Shown here: positions 57,501-64,000 of the stretch, piece after piece
Layout: every line of letters begins with the position of its first letter
Numbering within the stretch: the stretch's first letter is position 1
Assembly: GCF_004135735.1 (NCBI RefSeq)
Contig: NZ_CP012670.1
Location: 3,865,501 to 3,929,500 of the forward strand
Length of the DNA stretch: 64,000 nt
Reading direction: 5' to 3'
From: Sorangium cellulosum
GTDB taxonomy: Bacteria > Myxococcota_A > Polyangia > Polyangiales > Polyangiaceae
Translations under genes and position numbers: made by a program
The notes under the pieces: model-generated
Seen by the model: the letters and a program-made list of their open reading frames with translations, nothing else
Told to the model about the DNA's origin: nothing
Databases searched by the model: none

Positions 57501-60500
57501 CCGCCCAGCGGTGCCCGGGACCAGCTCGGGCGCGCGTTCGTGGCGCCGCGCTCCGAGCTGGAAGAGGCGCTCGCCGGCCTCTGGCGCGAGATCCTGCGCG
57601 TCGAGCGCGTGGGCGTCCACGACAGCTTCTTCGAGCTGGGCGGCAGCTCGCTGCACGCCGTCCAGCTATTCTCCCGCCTCCGCGGCGCCCTCGGGATCGA
57701 CATCGGGTTCCAGGAGCTCTTCGATCACCCGACCGTCGCCGCGCTCGCCGCGCTCGGGAGAGAGGGCGGCGGCGCGGCGCCCCGGAGGGAGCGCGCCATT
57801 CCGCGGGGCGCGCGGACGGGGCCGGCCCCCCTGTCGTTCGCGCAGGAGCGCCTGTGGTTCCTCCACCGGCTCGCGCCCGAGAGCAGGGCCTACAACTGCC
57901 TCTGTCCCTTCCGCCTGACCGGGGAGATCCACGTCCCGGCCCTCGACAGGAGCCTCCGGGAGCTCGTCCGCCGCCACGAGATCCTGCGCACGGTCTACAC
58001 GGAGATCGAGGGCAGGCCCGCCCAGATCGTCGCCGAGGACGCCGCGTTTTGGCTCGAGGTCGCGGACCTCCAGCACCTCTCCGAGGACGAGCGCGAGGTC
58101 GCGGCGCGCCAGCTCCTCGACGCGGAAGCCCGGCGGCTCTTCGACCTGACGCGCGGCCCCGTGTTCCGGGCCGGGCTGCTCCGGCTCGGGCCGCGGGATC
58201 ACCTCTTCTTTCTGCATATCCATCACATCGCCGTCGACGGCTGGTCCCTCGAGGTGGCCTATCGCGAGCTCGCGGCGCTCTACGAGGCGTTCTGCCAGGG
58301 CGCTCCGTCGCCGCTCCCGGACGCGCCGCTCCAGTACGCCGATTTCGCCGCGTGGCAGCGCGCGCTGCTCACGGACGAGGCCCTGTCGGAGCTGCTCGCC
58401 GGCTGGAAGCAGCGGCTCCTCGACGCGCCGCCGCTGCTCGAGCTGCCGGGCGATCACGCCCGGCCGAAGATCCAGAGCTTCCGCGGCGCGACGATCCCGT
58501 TCCAGCTCGACCCGGAGCTCGCAAGGGCCGTCCGGGACCTCGGCGCGCGAAGAGACATGACCGTGAACATGGTCCTTTTGGCCGCGTTCGCCGCGCTGCT
58601 CCACCGCGTCACCGGGCGCGAGGACCTCGTGATCGGCCTGCCGAGCGCGGGCCGGGATCACCCCGAGATCGAGCAGGCGATCGGCTTCTTCGTCAACGTG
58701 ATCCCCATCCGGATCGACGCCTCCGGCGCGCCGTCGTTCGAGGAGCTGCTCCGCCGCGTGCGGGCGGCGTGCCTCGACGCCTACGCGCACGACGGGCTCC
58801 CGTTCGAGCGGCTCGTGAAGGAGCTCCAGCCGGAGCGCGATCCCAGCTACAGCCCCGTCGTGCAGGTCGTGTTCGCGCCGCAGCCGCCCGCGGAGCGCGA
58901 GCTCCACCTCCCCGGGGTCGAGGCGCGCGCCGTCGACACCGACACGAGGAAGACGATCTTCGACGTGTCGCTCTACGCCTGGGAGAGCGCCGGCGGCGTG
59001 GCCGGGATGCTCGAGTACGGCACCGACCTGTTCGAGCGGCCGACGATGGAGCGGACGCTGGGGCACCTCGTCACGCTCCTCGCCGCCGCGACCTCGGCTC
59101 CCGCGCGCGCCGTCGCGTCGCTGCCGGTGCTCGCGGAGGCCGAGCGGCGGCAGCTCCTCGTTACGTGGAACGACACGGGCGCCGAGGTCCCCGGGGACCG
59201 CTCCGTCCTCGACCTGTTCGAGGAGCAGGTCGCGCGCGCGCCGCACGCCCCCGCGGTCGTGTCGGGCCGCGGCGCCCTGACGTACGGGGAGCTCGATCGC
59301 CGGGCCAACCAGCTCGCCCACCGCCTCATCGAGCTCGGCGTCGGCGCGGGCGCCCTGGTCGCGATCTGCGCGGAGCGCTCGCCGGAGCTCGTGATCGGGG
59401 CCCTCGGGGTCCTGAAGGCCGGGGCGGCGTACGTCCCCGTGGACGCCGGGTGCTCCAGCGACCGGCTCGCGTTCCTCCTCGAGGACTCCGGCGCGCCCGT
59501 GCTCCTCACGCAGGCGCACCTCCAGGCGCGCCTTCGAGCGCATCTGCAAGCGCAAGGTTCCGAGCGCGCGCCGGGGTTCGCCGGCGCCGTGATCCGCCTC
59601 GACGCCGACGGGCCGGCGCTGGCCGGACAGGACGGGTCGCGCCCCCGGCGGCGCGCGCGCCCGGAGGACCTGGCCTACGCCATCTACACCTCCGGCTCGA
59701 CCGGCCGCCCCAAGGGCGTGCTGGTGGAGCACCGGAGCCTCATGAACCTCGTCGCGTGGCACCTCGGGCGCTTCTCCCTCGGCCCCGCGGATCGCACGAC
59801 CCTGCTCGCGAGCCCCGGCTTCGACGCGTCGGTGTGGGAGACGTGGCCGACCCTGTGCGCCGGCGCCTGCCTCCACATCCCCGATGAGCCGCTGCGCCGC
59901 TCGCCCGACGAGCTCAAGGCGTGGCTGCTCGCGCAGGGCATCACGGTGTCGTTCGCGCCCACGCCGCTGGCCGAGGAGCTCCTGCGCCTCGACTGGCCCG
60001 CGTCCTCCGCGCTCCGCTGCCTGCTCACGGGCGGCGACCGGCTGCGCGTCTTCCCGGGCGCGGCGGTCCCGTTCGACGTCGTGAACAACTACGGTCCGAC
60101 CGAGGCCACCGTCGTCGCGACGTCGGGCCCGGTGCCGCGGTCGCGGCCGGACGGCGCCCCGCCGGCCGCCGAGCCCTCGATCGGCCGGCCCATCGACAAC
60201 CTGCGGGTCCACGTCCTCGATCCGCGCGGCGAGCTCGCTCCCGTGGGCGTCCCCGGCGAGCTGTACATCGCCGGCGCCGGCGTCGCCCGGGGCTACCTGA
60301 ACCGCCCCGAGCTGACCCGCGAGCGGTTCCTCCCCGACCGGTTCTCGGACGAGCCGGGCGCGCGCATGGTCCGGACCGGCGACCGGGCCCGGTGGCGCCC
60401 GGACGGGACCCTCGAGTTCCTCGGGCGCGTCGACGATCAGGTGAAGATCCGTGGCCACCGCGTCGAGCCCGGCGAGGTGGAGGCCGCGCTGCGCGAGCAC

Positions 60501-63500
60501 CCCGCCGTGGAGGAGGTCGTCGTGGTGGCGCGGGAGGACACCCCGGGCAACCGGCGGCTGATCGCCTATGTCGTGCCTCGCCCCGACGGCGGCGGGCCCG
60601 CGGACGAGGCGCCCGTCGCGCAGGCCGAGCACGTCGCGGCGTGGCAGGCGCTGTACGACGACACCTACGGGAAGGACGACGCCGGCGCGGATCCGGGCTT
60701 CAACACCGCGGGCTGGAACAGCAGCTACACCGGAGGGCCCATCGGGGACGCCGCGATGCGCGCGTGGCGGGACCACACGGTCGAGCGGATCCTCGCGTTC
60801 CAGCCGAGCCGCGTCTGGGAGATCGGCTGCGGGACGGGCCTCTTGCTGCTGGAGATCGCCCCGCAGTGCGCGGGCTACCTGGGCACCGATTTCTCCGAGC
60901 GGGCCATCGCGCGGCTCAGGCCGCAGCTCGCCCGTGGGACGCTCGCGCACGTGGCCCTGAGCCGCCGCGAGGCGAACGACTTCCGCGGCGTCGCGCCGGG
61001 CAGCTTCGACATGGTCGTCCTGAACTCGATCGTCCAGTACTTCCCCACGGCCGACTACCTGCGCGCGGTGATCGCGGGGGCGGTGCGCTCGGTGGCGCCG
61101 GGGGGCGTCGTGTTCCTGGGCGACGTCCGGAGCCTGCCCCTGCTCGAGGCGTTCCACACCTCGGTGCAGCTCCACAGGGCGCCGGCCGACGCCACCGTGG
61201 CGGCGCTGCGCGAGCGGGTGCGCAAGGCGGTGGTCAACGACCCGGAGCTCGTCCTCGCGCCCGGGTTCTTCCACGCGCTGGGCGGCCAGATCCCCGGGGT
61301 GGCCCACGTGGAGGTCTGGCTCAAGCGCGGGTCGGGCGCCGACGAGATGACCCGGTTCCGCTACGACGTGGTCCTGCACGTGGGCGCGGCGCCCGAGCCG
61401 GTCGCCGGCGGCCGGTCGATCGCCTGGACAGGCCCGGACAGCCTCGAGGCCGTCGAGCGCGCGCTCCGCGAGGAGGGCGCGCCCGCGCTGGAGGTGCTGG
61501 GGATCCCGGACGCGCGCGTGCACGCCTCCGTGGTCGCGGCGCGCCGGCTGCGCGAGGCGGCCGGCGCCGAGCCGGCCCGCGCCGCGGCGGCGGCGCCGGA
61601 CGCGGCGGCCGCGATCGCGCCGGAGGCGCTGTGGAGCCTGGGCGCGCGCCTCGGCGCCTCGGTCCGGATCACGGCGTCCGGGACCGCGGGCCCGGGCTGC
61701 ATGGATGCGCTGTTCGAGCGCGCCGGCGAGGCGCGGCGACCGCGCGCGTGGCGCGCCGCGCGGCCCGGGGAGGACCGGTCGGCCGGGGCGCTCGCGCACG
61801 AGCCGATCCGGCGAGGCCGGCCGCGCGTCCTGCCGGCGGGCCTGCGCGACGCCGTGGCGGCGAAGCTCCCCGACTACATGGTTCCGGCCGCCTTCGTGCG
61901 GCTCGACGCGCTGCCGCTCACCGCGAACGGGAAGATCGACGTCCGGGCGCTGCCAGCCCCCGAGGCGGCGCGGCGGGAGCGCGACGAGGCCGCGAGGGCC
62001 CCGTCGCCCGCGGCCCCGGACGCGCGCGTCGAGGCGATCCTCGGCGAGATCTGGTGCAAGGTGCTCGGCCTCGATCAGGTCGGCCTCGACGATCCGTTCT
62101 TCGAGCTCGGCGGCCACTCCTTGCTGCTCGCCCGGGTCCGGGCCGGCATCCGGGCGCGGCTCGGCCAGGACGTGCCCATCACGGCGCTCTTCCAGCACCC
62201 GACGATCCGCAGCCTCGCCGGCCACCTGAGGGCAGCCCTCGATCCGAGGCCAGGTCCCGAGCCGGGGGCAGACCTCGACTCGAGGCCAGGTCCCGCGCCG
62301 ACCCCGGTCCCCCCCGCGGCCGCCGCGGGCGACCGCCCGGCCAGCCCGCCGGAGCGCGGCGCGCCGGGCCCCGCGACCGAGGCCCCGGCGCGGCGGGCGA
62401 TCCCGGACGGCGCCATCGCCGTCATCGGGATGGCCGGCCGCTTCCCGAAGGCGCGCGATATCGACGCGCTCTGGTCGGCGCTCCGGGAGGGCGTCGAGGG
62501 CATCTCGCTCCACACGCTCGAGGAGCTGAGGGCGCTGGGCGCGGATCCGGCGCTCTACCGGTCGCCGGGGTTCATCCCGGCGGTCGGCGCGCTCGAGGAC
62601 GCGCTGGGCTTCGACGCGTCGTTCTTCGGCTACGGCCCTGAGGACGCCGCGCTCATGGACCCGCAGCACCGCGTGTTCCTCGAGTGCGCCTGGGAGGCCA
62701 TGGAGAACGCCGGCTACAACCCGTTCGCCGTCCCGGGCCCCGTCGGCGTGTTCGCCGGCGGCGACGCCCCGCTCTACTGGGTCGAGCGCGTCGGGCCGCC
62801 GCCCGTGGCCCCGAACCTCCTGCACCACCGGATCTACACGGGGAACACGCCGGACTGCCTGACGTCGCGCGTGGCCTACAAGCTGGGGCTCCGGGGGCCC
62901 GCCGTCAGCGTCATGACCGCGTGCTCCACGTCGCTCGTCGCGGTGCACCTCGGGCGCCAGAGCCTCCTCGCGCGGGAGTGCGACATGGTCCTGGCCGGAG
63001 GCGTCGGCGTCCTCTCGCCGGACCGGGCCGGCTACCTCCACGAGGACGGCGCCGTCACCTCGCCGGACGGCCACTGCCGGCCGTTCGACGCCGAGGCGAG
63101 CGGCATCGTGGCGAGCGACGGCGTCGGGGTCGTGGTCCTCAAGCGGCTGGAGGACGCGCTCGCCGACGGCGACACGATCCACGCCGTGATCCGCGGCTCC
63201 GCGGTCACCAACGCCGGCGCGGCCAAGGTGGGCTACACGGCCCCGAGCCTCGAGGGGCAGATCCAGACCATCGTCCGCGCCCACGCCGCCGCCGGCGTGA
63301 GCCCGGAGAGCATCGGCTACGTCGAGGCGCACGGCGCGGGCACGCGGCTCGGCGACTCGATCGAGGTGGCCGCGCTGTCGCAGGCGTTCCGGAGGGGCAC
63401 CGAGGAGGTCGGCTTCTGCGCGCTGGGCTCGGTGAAGGGCAACCTCGGCCACCTCCGCGCCGCGGCCGGGGTGGCCGGCCTCATCAAGGCCGCGCTCGCG

Positions 63501-64000
63501 CTGGAGCACGAGCTCATCCCCGCCACGCTGCACTTCCGCCGCCCCGGCCCCGAGATCGACCTGGCGGGCAGCCCGTTCTTCGTCAACGCCGCGCCGCGCG
63601 CGTGGAAGCGGGGCCCGAGCCCGCGCCGCGCCGCCGTGAGCGCCCTCGGCCTCGGCGGGACGTACGCGCACGCCGTCCTCGAGGAGGCGCCGGAGGTCGC
63701 GCCGTCCGGGCCGTCGCGGAGCTGCCAGCTCCTCGTGCTCTCGGCGCGGACCGGCGCCGCGCTCGAGAAGAGCACCGACCGCCTGGCCGAGCACCTCCGG
63801 CGGTCGCCGGAGCGCTCGCTCGCCGATGTCGCGTTCACCCTGCAGCAGGGCAGGGTGCCCTTCGCCCACCGGCGCGCGGTGGTGTGCTCGAGCCCCGCGC
63901 TGGCGGAGGACCGCCTGGCGCGGCGCGATCCGGCCCACGTCGTCAGCCAGGTGGCCGGCAGGCGGCCGCCGGAGGTCGTCTTCGTGTTCCCCGGCGCGGG
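54579..64000 (+). CDS. Hybrid NRPS-PKS, C*-A-PCP-C-A(NMT)-PCP-KS-AT..., 3' partial
   Basis: The gene is open from the ATG at 54579 (AGGGAGG upstream) to the window end, at least 3140 codons. Domain one is a condensation domain with HPLVSDG (His139, Pro140, Asp144), lacking the catalytic His. A1 (about 465-970) has signature DFLCIGIVF, near the Thr code DFWNIGMV. PCP1 has Ser1024. C2 has HHIAVDG (His1215, His1216). A2 has D1749-A-W, giving DAWFLGNVV, the Leu code, and between its cores an N-methyltransferase at about 2020-2270 (EIGCGTG 2081; NSIVQYFP 2149). PCP2 has Ser2514. A ketosynthase follows (Cys2782, His2918, His2958), then the start of an acyltransferase. It makes an N-methyl-Leu-containing peptide extended by one or more ketide units. 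Confidence 0.93.
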   Translation, partial: MNTLSHAPLSLEQERAWLFARRFGAVPGFHERGAAWLLGELDVPRLAQAIEGLAARHEILRTSFAERDGQPVQVISSEVDIAFRTLDLGAAGLPALEERALATAHDEVALPLDPERGPLWRASLIRLRPARHLLVLAMHPLVSDGDRSVDLFLSELFRGYHELPRPAPPVRYQDHARRQREAMAGELGAQQLARLRRELSDAPRALEIRTDRPRPAAPSFAGGSAERALDPDLPRALRALAHDEGVALPAVLLTAMLAVLHRHTGQDEILVGASLPGRDPRAIQGTLGPLGDLVPVRGRLGGDPSFRALLHEVHRAAQEGREAAALPVEALVERLSPPRAPGRPPPFQVRFSMRTRSAAPRRGHQLTWSPVDLEPPAVTHDLVLRVEEREHRLIARIDYQRDLFEHATIARLLGHHEVLLRGAASDPSQPISALPLLTEEERRALLSAWSRGEALDPPRDRIHERVEAHARRAPSAVAVVLEGQRLTYAELDRRSNQVAHLLRELGAGPEVPIGVCLDRSIAMIVALLGVLKSGGAYVPLDPSYPPDRLAFLLEDTRVPVLLTEARFAARLRSRSERVVCLDADHGLLDRQPEGRVAPAPGEGPDNLAYIIHTSGSTGKPKGVMVTHANVVRLFDHTARDHRYSDRDVWTLFHSYSFDFSVLEIWGALCHGGRLVVVPFRTSRTPDALYRLLGDEEVTVLCQTPSAFRQLIHAEAEAAPALRDRLRLRLVICGGEALDVTLLRPWWERHGDRNPTVVNIYGPTETTVFATHRAMGIPDLERPWSSPIGAACPDVQVLLLDRRRALVPVGVAGEIYLGGAGVARGYLNRPELTEERFVESPFGAGPGSRLYRTGDLARYLASGDIEFLGRIDDQVKIHGHRVEPGEIAAALGQHPDVREAVVVVREDAPGDRRLVAYVVPRPAQGAQATDERALVPALRALAQGRLPAHMVPSAFVLLDALPTSPNGKVDRGALPPPSGARDQLGRAFVAPRSELEEALAGLWREILRVERVGVHDSFFELGGSSLHAVQLFSRLRGALGIDIGFQELFDHPTVAALAALGREGGGAAPRRERAIPRGARTGPAPLSFAQERLWFLHRLAPESRAYNCLCPFRLTGEIHVPALDRSLRELVRRHEILRTVYTEIEGRPAQIVAEDAAFWLEVADLQHLSEDEREVAARQLLDAEARRLFDLTRGPVFRAGLLRLGPRDHLFFLHIHHIAVDGWSLEVAYRELAALYEAFCQGAPSPLPDAPLQYADFAAWQRALLTDEALSELLAGWKQRLLDAPPLLELPGDHARPKIQSFRGATIPFQLDPELARAVRDLGARRDMTVNMVLLAAFAALLHRVTGREDLVIGLPSAGRDHPEIEQAIGFFVNVIPIRIDASGAPSFEELLRRVRAACLDAYAHDGLPFERLVKELQPERDPSYSPVVQVVFAPQPPAERELHLPGVEARAVDTDTRKTIFDVSLYAWESAGGVAGMLEYGTDLFERPTMERTLGHLVTLLAAATSAPARAVASLPVLAEAERRQLLVTWNDTGAEVPGDRSVLDLFEEQVARAPHAPAVVSGRGALTYGELDRRANQLAHRLIELGVGAGALVAICAERSPELVIGALGVLKAGAAYVPVDAGCSSDRLAFLLEDSGAPVLLTQAHLQARLRAHLQAQGSERAPGFAGAVIRLDADGPALAGQDGSRPRRRARPEDLAYAIYTSGSTGRPKGVLVEHRSLMNLVAWHLGRFSLGPADRTTLLASPGFDASVWETWPTLCAGACLHIPDEPLRRSPDELKAWLLAQGITVSFAPTPLAEELLRLDWPASSALRCLLTGGDRLRVFPGAAVPFDVVNNYGPTEATVVATSGPVPRSRPDGAPPAAEPSIGRPIDNLRVHVLDPRGELAPVGVPGELYIAGAGVARGYLNRPELTRERFLPDRFSDEPGARMVRTGDRARWRPDGTLEFLGRVDDQVKIRGHRVEPGEVEAALREHPAVEEVVVVAREDTPGNRRLIAYVVPRPDGGGPADEAPVAQAEHVAAWQALYDDTYGKDDAGADPGFNTAGWNSSYTGGPIGDAAMRAWRDHTVERILAFQPSRVWEIGCGTGLLLLEIAPQCAGYLGTDFSERAIARLRPQLARGTLAHVALSRREANDFRGVAPGSFDMVVLNSIVQYFPTADYLRAVIAGAVRSVAPGGVVFLGDVRSLPLLEAFHTSVQLHRAPADATVAALRERVRKAVVNDPELVLAPGFFHALGGQIPGVAHVEVWLKRGSGADEMTRFRYDVVLHVGAAPEPVAGGRSIAWTGPDSLEAVERALREEGAPALEVLGIPDARVHASVVAARRLREAAGAEPARAAAAAPDAAAAIAPEALWSLGARLGASVRITASGTAGPGCMDALFERAGEARRPRAWRAARPGEDRSAGALAHEPIRRGRPRVLPAGLRDAVAAKLPDYMVPAAFVRLDALPLTANGKIDVRALPAPEAARRERDEAARAPSPAAPDARVEAILGEIWCKVLGLDQVGLDDPFFELGGHSLLLARVRAGIRARLGQDVPITALFQHPTIRSLAGHLRAALDPRPGPEPGADLDSRPGPAPTPVPPAAAAGDRPASPPERGAPGPATEAPARRAIPDGAIAVIGMAGRFPKARDIDALWSALREGVEGISLHTLEELRALGADPALYRSPGFIPAVGALEDALGFDASFFGYGPEDAALMDPQHRVFLECAWEAMENAGYNPFAVPGPVGVFAGGDAPLYWVERVGPPPVAPNLLHHRIYTGNTPDCLTSRVAYKLGLRGPAVSVMTACSTSLVAVHLGRQSLLARECDMVLAGGVGVLSPDRAGYLHEDGAVTSPDGHCRPFDAEASGIVASDGVGVVVLKRLEDALADGDTIHAVIRGSAVTNAGAAKVGYTAPSLEGQIQTIVRAHAAAGVSPESIGYVEAHGAGTRLGDSIEVAALSQAFRRGTEEVGFCALGSVKGNLGHLRAAAGVAGLIKAALALEHELIPATLHFRRPGPEIDLAGSPFFVNAAPRAWKRGPSPRRAAVSALGLGGTYAHAVLEEAPEVAPSGPSRSCQLLVLSARTGAALEKSTDRLAEHLRRSPERSLADVAFTLQQGRVPFAHRRAVVCSSPALAEDRLARRDPAHVVSQVAGRRPPEVVFVFPGA

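Noticed and set aside
57666..63938. Open frame of about 2090 codons on the minus strand
   Set aside because: It is antisense to the NRPS-PKS, whose domains and motifs are unmistakable on the plus strand.

Overview
The window is about 72-73 percent GC, and nearly every gene shows the codon use of a large-genome myxobacterium. Supporting signs are several eukaryote-type Ser/Thr kinases (two fused to ATPase and TPR regions), many lipoproteins with low-complexity linkers, a bacterial Kunitz inhibitor, a GH8 oligoxylanase and a hybrid NRPS-PKS. I read it as Sorangium or a close Polyangiales relative. This is inference from gene content, since no rRNA is present. I see no tRNA, rRNA, insertion sequence or CRISPR array.

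Layout. 0.1-5.0 kb: a zinc-ribbon membrane protein converges on a type VI secretion VgrG; a 21-T tract lies between them. 5.0-5.65 kb: a gene-free stretch with a 43-bp tandem repeat, perfect palindromes and five TGGCAC motifs. 5.65-15.0 kb: a defence block made of a complete four-gene Wadjet (JetABCD) anti-plasmid operon with 4-nt overlaps at every junction, followed divergently by an AbiE-type pair whose toxin is reduced to a stub. 15.2-19.7 kb: an SMP-30 protein, a lipoprotein and two unknown genes, then a membrane-anchored Ser/Thr kinase. 20.0-23.3 kb: a small secreted peptide, a P450 with its 3Fe-4S ferredoxin, and a PEGA protein broken by a 13-bp tandem duplication. 23.6-29.0 kb: a kinase-STAND ATPase converging on a secreted protein with fourteen 39-residue repeats. 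29.3-35.5 kb: a VOC protein, a lipoprotein, and a kinase-ATPase-TPR regulator that appears to be transcribed as a leaderless mRNA. 35.5-42.8 kb: an STAS remnant, Kunitz lipoprotein, GST, lipase, DUF2277, GH8 enzyme, GMC oxidoreductase and OmpA/MotB-like protein. 43-48.6 kb: lipoprotein plus trypsin-like protease, a LytS/LytTR two-component pair and small envelope proteins. 48.8-53.2 kb: a second kinase-ATPase-TPR protein, out of frame at a six-G run inside a repeat. 53.2-54.6 kb: a microsatellite-rich regulatory stretch with a duplicated leader. 54.6 kb to the end: the start of an NRPS-PKS gene.

The NRPS-PKS reads C*(degenerate)-A(Thr-like)-PCP-C-A(Leu, with embedded N-methyltransferase)-PCP-KS-[AT...] and is cut by the window edge. 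It is the only open frame that runs through 54579-64000. The most distinctive items are the Wadjet operon, in which every subunit carries extra low-complexity sequence; the degenerate first condensation domain and duplicated leader of the NRPS; the helical insertion in the VgrG spike; and two frame-breaking repeat mutations in which removing one repeat unit exactly restores a long protein.
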